Shown here in pieces: positions 1 through 6,240 of a stretch of DNA of 6,240 bases. The position numbers were made by a program, and so were the translations under genes. Under the pieces are notes generated by a model, which was not told the origin of the DNA, did no database searches, and worked only from the letters and a program-made list of their open reading frames with translations. Source of the DNA: a bacterium (GTDB lineage: Bacteria; Verrucomicrobiota; Verrucomicrobiia; Chthoniobacterales; Terrimicrobiaceae); the NCBI GenBank assembly GCA_009920585.1, contig RFZT01000150.1:1-6240 (forward strand), written 5' to 3'. The stretch's first letter is position 1; each line of letters begins with the position of its first letter.

Positions 1-599
1 TGCCCGAAACCATCAAGCAAGAAACCACTGATAGTGAAATGCACCTCGCGGATTTTAAATATGCCTTTCTCCCCTGCTGGGACGGACATCAGGACCCGTG
101 AGTCCATTCCACGTCGCAGGTTTGTGAGCACTGAGCCGATTTCTTTCGGAAAGACGAGTTCGACAATGGCTGTGTCGCTGGGAATCTTGGCTCGGAAGCG
201 TGCGTCCATGAGTACGGGGTAGCGCTCATCCTCACCTTGTTTCGTGGATTGGGCACGGACCTCTTCAGGCATTGGGAAGCTCACAAGCTCCATCGGAACT
301 TGGACGCCATCGGCGTAAACGCGGGCTTCGCGCTGAAAATGATCACGGGCCTTGGCCGCAGCCGCTTCCAGTCGATCTGGCGCGAACATCAAGTCATCAA
401 GCTCCTTAATAGACGCTGCTTGAGGGAGCTTCCCCGCGTAGTAGGGAGGCACATCAAACTTCACGCTGCAATCCAAGATGTACTCGCCGTCGATCACGCC
501 CACGCAGTAGGCCTCCTTCCAATTTGGATGGGCTTGAAGCGATGTCGTGAGCCACAACATTGCGCCAATGACGTAAAAAAGGAGGCCTCGAAGGGACAT
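1..599 (-). CDS. Secreted or membrane-bound protein with signal peptide, function unknown (3' partial)
   Basis: From ATG 597-599 the frame is open for 199 codons and leaves the window. The start MSLRGLLFYVIGAMLWLTTS is a textbook Sec signal peptide: one Arg, a hydrophobic core at about residues 5-17, and likely cleavage after A23 (LQA/HP), giving a mature protein that begins with His. The mature part is soluble and mixed alpha/beta in character: VGVIDGEYILDCSVKFDVPP (33-52), a charged helix around APDRLEAAAAKARDHFQREA, then VYADGVQVPMEL, ARFRAKIPSDTAIVELVFP and REVHFTISGFLLDGFG at the edge. I do not recognise it confidently. The layout (exported domain starting HP, DG-rich strands, then SGFLLDGFG where a membrane domain could begin) recalls HupE/UreJ-like proteins whose periplasmic head precedes membrane helices, but this is a weak guess. 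No Shine-Dalgarno is visible; the leader is A-rich (CTAAATAAAA). It follows the P450 remnant by 115 bases on the same strand. Confidence 0.85.
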   Translation of the reverse strand, partial: MSLRGLLFYVIGAMLWLTTSLQAHPNWKEAYCVGVIDGEYILDCSVKFDVPPYYAGKLPQAASIKELDDLMFAPDRLEAAAAKARDHFQREARVYADGVQVPMELVSFPMPEEVRAQSTKQGEDERYPVLMDARFRAKIPSDTAIVELVFPKEIGSVLTNLRRGMDSRVLMSVPAGEKGIFKIREVHFTISGFLLDGFG

Positions 600-714
600 T
601 TTTATTTAGAGGATTGCCCAGCTTAGAGCAAAAAAGTCATTTTGTGCAGTGAGGCCGCTCAGGGTGAGAAGTTGTTTCATAGATTTTTAGGGTGATTTGT
701 CACTATTCGGAGAA
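600..714. other. Intergenic gap between P450 remnant and secreted-protein gene
   Basis: This 115-base gap is more AT-rich than its neighbours. It holds a small inverted repeat at 692-703 (GTGA-TTTG-TCAC), too short for a terminator and with no T tract. On the minus strand TTGATT (714-719) could be a -35 element, but no -10 box lies at proper spacing. I see no convincing promoter or terminator, so readthrough from the upstream genes is plausible. Confidence 0.5.
606..680 (-). CDS. Doubtful 24-codon ORF just upstream of the secreted protein
   Basis: ATG 678-680 to TAA 606-608, starting MKQLLTLSGLTAQ and ending SWAIL. It ends 6 bases before the start of the secreted-protein gene, so it could be a leader peptide coupled to that gene. 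There is no Shine-Dalgarno sequence before it and the peptide matches nothing I know. An ORF this short is expected by chance. Confidence 0.15.
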   Translation of the reverse strand: MKQLLTLSGLTAQNDFFALSWAIL

Positions 715-1858
715 TCAACGGGTCGTCCGAAGAGGTTCGAAACGAACTCTGAGGAAATCATATCCGTGTATTCGCTCGAAGCCGGGTTCGTGCTCTTGAT
801 GGCGTTTCGTCGAGAGGATGTGGATGCCATCGAGGCGGGTTACCAGTTTTTCGATGAGGGTTCGCGTAATCAGGCGGGCGTGGAGGGCCCCGAGGCATTT
901 TGCGGTCGAGCTTGACCATGTCAGGATCGGGGAATGCCTTGGCATCGCGGTTAGCCGAGGCCCAGCATAGGGAAACCCGTTCGTTTTCGGCGTAAATGCG
1001 GCCGCCCACTTCAGTCTCTTCGGGCAGCACGCGGCCGATGTGGGTGATTGGCGAAAGCACGCGGAAGAACTCTTCGGAGGCGAGGTTGAAAAGGTCGGGT
1101 CGCTCGCGCAGACCGAGCAGGGCATCGCGGTGTTCGCCAAAAAAGCCGATGACACCGGTAATTGTGTGAATGATCGTGTCGCGGCCTCCGGCAAAGACGA
1201 TGTTCAAATAACCCAGTTGCTCCTCGCGGGTGAGCGGGCGGCCTTGAATTTCCATTCGGGTGAGAGCGGTGAAGAGGTCATCACGCGGATTTTCCAAGGC
1301 GCGGTCGAGGAGTTCGGCGCAATAGTGCTCGAGGAAAAACCCCTTCGACTTTCCCTCCTTGTCGCGGAAGACATGCGTTCCCCAGCTGATCCAGAGGTCG
1401 GCGTCGCCCTCGGGGGCGTTTGTGAGAATGGCCAAGGCGCGGGATTGCAGGGGAATGGCGAAATCGTGCACGATTTCCAAATCCGGCTTGGCGAGGCCCC
1501 CGTCGATGAGGCTATCCACCACCGCCTCGACGGCAGCGATCATTTGCGGGTCCTTCGGGCGGTTGAAGAACGGCTCTATGGTCTTACGGTAGTCGTGGTG
1601 CTCCGGAAGATCCACCTCGAGAGGATACTGGCGCACGGTGCGCACATCCTCCTCAGAGGGAATCGGGACGCGCACAGGGGCGTCACTGCTGAAACGTTGC
1701 CAATCTTTTGCTGTGGCGACGACTCCCTCGTGGCTGAGAATCATTGGCACGGCACGGCCTTGGAACTCGGTGTGGAGCACCCCGGTAGATTCGCGAGCCG
1801 CCTTGAAGGGGTCGCCCCCCTCAGGAACTGGTTGATGGAACGGGCACTTATTAGACAC
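715..1858 (-). pseudogene. Cytochrome P450, disrupted by a frameshifting deletion of the haem-binding loop
   Basis: P450s are haem monooxygenases that need ferredoxin-type redox partners; none is encoded here. The first frame starts at GTG 1856-1858 (no in-frame ATG between the upstream gene and this point; the first downstream Met would cut conserved N-terminal sequence) and begins SNKCPFHQPVPEG. It has the I-helix oxygen-binding motif AGGRDT (A223-T228), the K-helix ExxR (E263-R266), THIGRV and SANRD-AKAFPDPD, up to K320. It then reads into nonspecific Pro/Arg-rich sequence ending at 758. The true C-terminus continues in another frame from Cys codon 895-897 (CLGALHARL, then LITRTLIEKL, ending RFEPLRTTR, stop 715-717). 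The FxxGxxxC loop between them is absent, about 38 bases missing. Joined and repaired it would be about 393 residues, normal for a bacterial P450. No good ribosome-binding site precedes the GTG. Gene or assembly lesion cannot be separated here. Confidence 0.88.
895..901 (-). other. Deletion and frameshift junction in the P450
   Basis: On the minus strand the codon for K320 is AAA at 899-901. It is followed by one extra A (898) and then TGC (895-897), the codon for the conserved haem-ligand cysteine in the alternate frame. In intact P450s about 13 residues (approximately P-N-x-H-x-A-F-G-x-G-x-H-x) separate these points. One base remains, so the loss is of the form 3n-1, about 38 bases. The junction lies in a run of four A. 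A +1 shift at the run would only give K-C-L-G, without the loop, so a single-base sequencing error cannot explain the gap. Confidence 0.75.
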
Positions 1859-1895
1859 AAGAGTATGTTTTTGATGGTGAGTTTTTATTCTTGGT

Positions 1896-4800
1896 TTAAT
1901 GTGACAACTCCTTGGAAGCCGTCGGCGCGGCAGTCAACACCCGAATTCCAAAAACGCCGCCAGCTGTGCTGTTCGGCTCGGCCTGAAAACGCACGGTGAT
2001 TGCGCTCTTGCCCCGGGTCAATTCCACAGGGACGGTATACTCCTTGTCGACATAGCGCGCGGGCAAATCCTCTAGCAGTTTTTCTCTGGCGATCTCCGTG
2101 CCGTCGATTAGGATGCGGAACGCGCGCCCCTGATCGGCGCTCCAATACGTTACACGCAGGCAGATAGGATCGTTGGGACGGGACTGCATTTCATAGCTAA
2201 ACCAGCCTTGGGCATCCCGCCATCTTCTCCCCTCCACGCCAATGCCTGAGTTGCTTCTCTCGCTCTTGAGTTTAAAATCGACATCGCCCTGCTGCTCGCC
2301 AGGCCTCACTTCCGCCACGGTGCGGGCATCCAATTGACGTCGCTGGGCATCTTCTTCCTCAAGGCGCTTGCGTTCCTGCGCCCCCATGGCGCAATGCCAA
2401 TAGGCAACGTAGTAACAGAAAAACATTTCCGAATAGGGCCGCAGGGTGATCAACGGACCGGATTGATCCTTGAGGTCGAGCGTAAATGTCAGCGGTTTGT
2501 CCGCGACGGGTTTGACCCTGGCCGCCAGGGCATCGAAGTTATCGGCGATCAGAGTGGGAGCCTTTGGAGCCGGCGTATTAGGTTTACCAGTGTTGTCCCC
2601 CCAGAAGTTGATACTCTCCAGTCCGGCGGAGCCGAGATCGCCGCAGAGCACCACGGGGCCATAGAGGATAGCCACATGGGTGGGATCATTCTGCGCGGTT
2701 TCAATATGCACACTCATCGGCAGATCCAAATGAATGCGATCGCCGCTTTTCCAGGAACGCTCAACGGTGATGTAGCCGTTTTCGGCTTTCGCTGAAATCA
2801 TCTGGCCGTTGACGCGCACCTCCATCGGCTTGGCCAGCCAGCCAGGCACACGCAGACGCACGGCGAAGTTTTGCGGCTTGTCGGTGGTGAGCGTGATATC
2901 CACGGTGGATTCCGCCGGGAAACGGGTCTGGGTGCGCAGCGTGACTCCCTTTTCGGCCCAGTTGGCGACGCTAGGCTGATACAACCCGACGGTGATCCCC
3001 TTGGAATCGGTCCAATACGTTGACTCCGTATAACGGGCGGGGTTTTCCATCCCGGTGCCCAGGCAGCACCACCCGGAATTTACCGGATCCGAAAAGTTCC
3101 GAAACCACCCGCCGCCAACGGGTTGAAAATAAGTAAACATCCCTTTTTTTGGTTCCTGTCCGCCAAGGATTTGGTTGTAGAGCGCCCGCTCGTAGTAATC
3201 TAGATAGCTTGCCTTCGGCTCCTGGGCATAGAGTGCGCGCGTCAAGCGCAGCATGTTATAGACATTGCAGGTCTCGGCGGTCTGGTGCGAATCAATGTGC
3301 CCGGCGCTGGTTTCAGCCGCGAAGAAATGCTCCCGGTCGCTGTTGCCGCCGGTGATCCAACTCCGGTTTTCGACCACCGTTTCCCAGAAAAACCGCGCTG
3401 CCTTGTGAAAGGAATCCTCTCCCGTCAACTCGTGAATGCGCTCATATCCAATCAACTTCGCAATTTGCGTGTTGGCGTGGAACCCCGTGAGCACATCTCT
3501 CCCTTCAACCATTGGGTCAAATATCTTGTGATGGCAGAACCGTTTGGCCGCCGCCAGATACTTCGCATCACCAGTGACAGCAAACAGATCCGCCATCACC
3601 TCGGTCATGCCGCCATGTTCAATATCGAGCATCCTTTGCATCTGCTCGTCAGTGAGCGGGGCGATGGTGTCGCAACAGAAATCGCTCAGCCTAATCCACA
3701 CCTCGCGGGCTTTCGCGTTGCCGGCGAGAGCATAGGCATCGCGCAAACCCGCCAGCAGCTTATGAAGAGTATACCAGGGCACCCATCCTTTCAGCGGCAG
3801 GCCGGCCTTCACGTCGGCAAAAATCTTCTTCCCGCCCGGAATCGCAGCCACATAACCATTCCCGTTGGCCTGCTGGCACTCGGCCAATTCATCCACCATG
3901 TAATCAATCCGGCGCTTGATTTCCGCATTTCCCGCTGCCTTCCACATCAGACACAGGGCGGTGAGATAATGCCCGCCAGTTTGTCCGGCCACGCCTTGCG
4001 ATTCCCAGCCGCCATACGGCCCGGCCTTTGCCGTCAATCCGGCTTCTTTGCGGAACAGCGAGAGAAAGCGGTCGGGAGACATCTCCAACATCACTTTGAT
4101 GTCCAGATCCTGATGTTCCTTGAGCGATCCATCCAAGAGCGTCACCGCACCGTAGGGCAGAGGCTTGACTGCGGGGGCGGGCGGAGCTGAGAAAGCGGTT
4201 GGCACCTTCTCATTATGGAGAGCATCAAGGGTGTCTCCTGTATTGACGTGTGATGCGCTGGCCTGTCCGTATGTGACGGGGGACGGCATTGGTGCCCAGT
4301 TTGCAGCCTTGGTCCGGTCACGATCTGCATATTTTTTCCAAACCGGCTTGTTGTAAAGCATCTGCGCGAAGACGCCGCCGATGACGGGGCGCGCGGTGAA
4401 GCCCACTTTGCGGGCGGTTTCAGTCTGATACCAATCCGTGAGCGGCGAACGGTCAGGTGTTTCGTTCATGAACGTGAAGATCGGATCAATCAGCGCATCG
4501 AAGTCCGCTCGGTTCTGCGTGAGCGTGGCGGTCCAAGCGGTCCACATGAGTATGGTGTAGTTCTTGCGGCTGTCGAGTGGGAGGCCGTATTTGTTTTGAT
4601 GCTTCTTGTAAAAATCCATTTCCTTCTGCAGCGCGGCGGCAGGGAACAGATTCAATCCAAGAATGCGATCCCAGATGAGATTGTATTTCTGGCTCCAGGT
4701 GCCGGGTTTGTCGAACGCGAGACGGAAGTGATCACCGTCATCGGCTTCCTTGATCCAGCGCTGCGCAGACTCACGGGCGAGTGCGAAGTATTCCTCCGAG

Positions 4801-6240
4801 CAAGCTTTCTCTCCGCGCATTTCGCAGAGCTTCGCGAACGCGCCGAGCCCGCAGATCGCCTTCCCACTGAGGTTGACATTGTGCGCGAGATGACCTGCAA
4901 AATCATCCGTGCAAAGCTGATTCTCCGGATCATATCCCTTTTCCTTCAGATAAGCCGCCCATTTCTCTAGTTGCGGCCAGTAGAGCCCCGCAAAATCAGC
5001 ATTCCCCTCCATCTGTGCAACAGCACCAAAGAGGCAAAGTAGATTAGCAGATTCCTCAACCGGCATCTGATTATTCAGGCCTTTCTCGCCATCGCCATAG
5101 ACCTGTCCGTTTGCGTGTGGATACTGTCCGAGATCGTGCGGCGCGAAAGGAAACTTCCAGCGATCGCTGGCAGCGTAGTCCATAAACGGCACGAGGAACG
5201 ATTTGGTCAACGAAGGGCCGAAAATCAGGAACTGGGGCGCCATCGGATAGAATACATCCGAGGTGCCAATACAGCCGTTGGAATGGTTCTCTTTGCAGAA
5301 TTGTATTGGCTTGCCTTGATCGTCAGCAACAAATTTACCCGCAGCAAAACATTGGCGATAGGCGAGCGCGCAAAGCTTGGCGTATTTCTCACCGCCGGCC
5401 GCTGTGAGATCGGCCATTAACTCGTCATCAAACTCTACGCAGCGTCGCTGGAGTGATTCATAATCGTTGGCGGCAGCCTTGAGCAAATCGGCGGCTTCCC
5501 ATCCATTGCGGCGCCAATAGGGTCGCAGGTTTTTCTTCATGTATTGGATGGAATACAGATCGTCGTAGGCAATCATCAGCCAACGGGAAACGGGTTTTGA
5601 CGAAACGTTGATGGAATCGATGACGATCATGGCGGCAGGCGCATCAACCGCAGGCAGAGGACCGTCCACTTTGACTTTCGGCAATGCTTCGCCGCTCAGG
5701 AAACTCTGTCTCGCGGATGAGGCGGGCAGGAGACTGGCACTGGTGTCGCCGGATGCCGGCGCTGAGAGATAGAGGTACCCCCAATCAATCCGGATATCGT
5801 CCCCTTTCTTGGCGAGCACTGGCTGATCTTTTGAACCGATCCGCACCGTGCTGAAACCCGGAAAATTCTCCGTCTGAAATTCCACTGTCTGATTCGATGA
5901 ATTGACAGCTATCTCGGCCGAGGCATCGAGGTAAAGTGCGGCGGTGTGGTTCTTGTCGTCAATGGAACGGAACTCGTAATCCACATAGGTCACAGGTCGC
6001 GAGAGGATATCAATGTCTTCCGGCAACGTGGGCGTCAGGAAAGTCAGAGTGAGGGCCACACCCGCGCCCTCGAACGTGTAGATCGTGCGCGTCGGAAGCA
6101 CCGTCAGGCTTTTCTGCTCCAGCGCGGGTGCTCCGGCGGGTTCCGCGCCCATCACGCGGAATGCCTTGCCGTCGATGCGGACCAGGCCCGTCAGACGATG
6201 CGGTCTGCCGGTCCAATGGGTGGTGTTTACGTCTGTCAGC
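1896..6240 (-). CDS. Fused glutaminase-A-like (DUF5127/DUF4965) and GH127/DUF1680 beta-L-arabinofuranosidase-type protein, 5' partial
   Basis: The frame is open from the window edge (first full codon at 6239) to TAA at 1896-1898, giving 1447 visible residues; the true start lies outside. The GTG at 6153-6155 is internal, because conserved family sequence (THWTGRPHRLTGLVRIDGKA) precedes it. Numbering from the first visible codon: residues 1-650 are a glutaminase-A-like module, seen in TRTIYTFEGAGV, LRPYWRRNGWEA, FAPHDLGQYP (365-374), MPVEES (392-397), CTDDFAGH (443-450), PLDSRKNYT and ARPVIGGVF. Residues 651-690 are a linker. Residues about 691-1285 are a complete GH127/DUF1680 catalytic module, from KPLPYGAVTLLDGS to YYVAYW (W1281). 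A short Glu/Arg-rich segment leads to a DUF6805-like beta domain (about 1308-1442: VRPGEQQ, GWFSY, TAGGVFG). GH127 enzymes release beta-L-arabinofuranose. Bacterial DUF4965 proteins are named after fungal glutaminase A, but their activity is poorly established. About 150-200 N-terminal residues, probably including a signal peptide, should lie upstream. The stop is 37 bases before the P450 start. Family assignment is firm; substrate is not. Confidence 0.93.
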   Translation of the reverse strand, partial: LTDVNTTHWTGRPHRLTGLVRIDGKAFRVMGAEPAGAPALEQKSLTVLPTRTIYTFEGAGVALTLTFLTPTLPEDIDILSRPVTYVDYEFRSIDDKNHTAALYLDASAEIAVNSSNQTVEFQTENFPGFSTVRIGSKDQPVLAKKGDDIRIDWGYLYLSAPASGDTSASLLPASSARQSFLSGEALPKVKVDGPLPAVDAPAAMIVIDSINVSSKPVSRWLMIAYDDLYSIQYMKKNLRPYWRRNGWEAADLLKAAANDYESLQRRCVEFDDELMADLTAAGGEKYAKLCALAYRQCFAAGKFVADDQGKPIQFCKENHSNGCIGTSDVFYPMAPQFLIFGPSLTKSFLVPFMDYAASDRWKFPFAPHDLGQYPHANGQVYGDGEKGLNNQMPVEESANLLCLFGAVAQMEGNADFAGLYWPQLEKWAAYLKEKGYDPENQLCTDDFAGHLAHNVNLSGKAICGLGAFAKLCEMRGEKACSEEYFALARESAQRWIKEADDGDHFRLAFDKPGTWSQKYNLIWDRILGLNLFPAAALQKEMDFYKKHQNKYGLPLDSRKNYTILMWTAWTATLTQNRADFDALIDPIFTFMNETPDRSPLTDWYQTETARKVGFTARPVIGGVFAQMLYNKPVWKKYADRDRTKAANWAPMPSPVTYGQASASHVNTGDTLDALHNEKVPTAFSAPPAPAVKPLPYGAVTLLDGSLKEHQDLDIKVMLEMSPDRFLSLFRKEAGLTAKAGPYGGWESQGVAGQTGGHYLTALCLMWKAAGNAEIKRRIDYMVDELAECQQANGNGYVAAIPGGKKIFADVKAGLPLKGWVPWYTLHKLLAGLRDAYALAGNAKAREVWIRLSDFCCDTIAPLTDEQMQRMLDIEHGGMTEVMADLFAVTGDAKYLAAAKRFCHHKIFDPMVEGRDVLTGFHANTQIAKLIGYERIHELTGEDSFHKAARFFWETVVENRSWITGGNSDREHFFAAETSAGHIDSHQTAETCNVYNMLRLTRALYAQEPKASYLDYYERALYNQILGGQEPKKGMFTYFQPVGGGWFRNFSDPVNSGWCCLGTGMENPARYTESTYWTDSKGITVGLYQPSVANWAEKGVTLRTQTRFPAESTVDITLTTDKPQNFAVRLRVPGWLAKPMEVRVNGQMISAKAENGYITVERSWKSGDRIHLDLPMSVHIETAQNDPTHVAILYGPVVLCGDLGSAGLESINFWGDNTGKPNTPAPKAPTLIADNFDALAARVKPVADKPLTFTLDLKDQSGPLITLRPYSEMFFCYYVAYWHCAMGAQERKRLEEEDAQRRQLDARTVAEVRPGEQQGDVDFKLKSERSNSGIGVEGRRWRDAQGWFSYEMQSRPNDPICLRVTYWSADQGRAFRILIDGTEIAREKLLEDLPARYVDKEYTVPVELTRGKSAITVRFQAEPNSTAGGVFGIRVLTAAPTASKELSH
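3063..3332 (-). other. GH127 zinc and catalytic residues
   Basis: Within the fused enzyme the GH127 active-site residues can be read. In the characterised family member HypBA1 (Bifidobacterium longum) zinc is held by a Glu, a Cys from an E-x-C motif and two adjacent Cys, the first of which is the nucleophile; a separate Glu is the acid/base. Here the likely equivalents are E989 and C991 in TAETCNV (codons at 3273-3275 and 3267-3269), C1058 and C1059 in GWCCLGTG (3066-3068 and 3063-3065), and E970 in REHF (3330-3332) as acid/base. All are present, so this half looks catalytically competent. The assignment is by motif position, not by alignment. Confidence 0.75.
4170..4289 (-). other. Linker between the two enzyme modules, with a discoidin-like stub
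   Basis: Residues 651-690 of the fused enzyme join NWAPMP, the usual end of the glutaminase-like module, to KPLPYG, the usual start of the GH127 module. The middle part, SASHVNTGDTLDALHNEK (661-678), resembles the opening strand of F5/8-type (discoidin-like) accessory domains that carry a motif of the kind S-A-S-x-x-N-x-x-D-T-L-x-A-L-N-D-G. It stops after about 20 residues and is followed by a Pro/Ala-rich spacer (APPAPAVKP). The rest of such a domain, about 130 residues, is missing. The resemblance is from memory of family sequence and is moderate evidence only. Confidence 0.5.

Noticed and set aside
237..626. Plus-strand ORF of 129 codons
   Set aside because: Antisense to the secreted-protein gene, which has a proper signal peptide and balanced composition on the minus strand.
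692..703. GTGA-TTTG-TCAC inverted repeat as an operator or terminator
   Set aside because: Arms of four bases are expected by chance, spacing does not match a CRP-type site, and no T tract follows.
895..901. Programmed frameshift at the A run in the P450
   Set aside because: Shifting frame here would still leave the haem loop missing, so recoding cannot give a working P450.
1908..1913. AAGGAG on the minus strand as a ribosome-binding site for the P450
   Set aside because: It sits inside the last codons of the upstream gene, about 50 bases before the GTG start, and no suitable start codon follows at normal spacing.
1040..1999. Plus-strand ORF of 319 codons
   Set aside because: It lies antisense to the P450 and the end of the fused enzyme, both with clear conserved motifs; its translation has no recognisable domain. 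It is a shadow of GC-rich codon use.
3285..4190. Plus-strand ORF of 301 codons
   Set aside because: Antisense to the GH127 catalytic module, whose zinc-site and other motifs are intact; the plus-strand product is rich in His, Arg and Gln with no family pattern.
6153..6155. GTG as the start of the large enzyme
   Set aside because: The same frame continues upstream to the window edge with sequence typical of the glutaminase-like family, so this GTG is an internal Val codon.

Overview
The window is a compact, single-strand block. Three genes all read on the minus strand, so transcription runs from high to low coordinates, and short gaps suggest an operon. In order of transcription they are: (1) a very large ORF entering from the right edge and ending at 1896, joining a glutaminase-A-like protein (DUF5127/DUF4965 type) to a complete GH127/DUF1680 beta-L-arabinofuranosidase-type enzyme with its usual C-terminal DUF6805-like domain; (2) a bacterial cytochrome P450 (715-1858) that is broken by a deletion removing the haem-binding loop and shifting the frame; (3) the first 199 codons of a secreted or membrane-bound protein with a clear signal peptide, starting at 599 and leaving through the left edge.

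The organism is probably a polysaccharide-degrading bacterium of the Planctomycetota-Verrucomicrobiota-Chlamydiota (PVC) group, most likely Verrucomicrobiota. This rests on the protein families (DUF4965 glutaminase-like plus DUF1680/DUF6805, common in PVC bacteria and Bacteroidota), moderately GC-rich DNA, GTG start use and weak or absent Shine-Dalgarno sequences. It is inference; there is no rRNA or marker gene to test it.

Layout: 1-599 partial secreted protein; 600-714 intergenic, with a doubtful 24-codon ORF and no convincing terminator; 715-1858 P450 pseudogene; 1859-1895 short gap; 1896-6240 fused enzyme, cut at its N-terminus. No RNA gene, mobile element, CRISPR array or strong repeat was seen. 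Long plus-strand ORFs here are antisense shadows.

Functionally, the fused enzyme fits extracellular or periplasmic attack on arabinose-containing plant or algal glycans or glycoproteins. The P450, if it is intact in relatives, could be a sugar-tailoring oxygenase such as an O-demethylase acting on methylated sugars. That link is a hypothesis from gene neighbourhood. The two points most worth following are the glutaminase-like/GH127 fusion with a stub of another domain at the junction, and the precise loss of the P450 haem loop.
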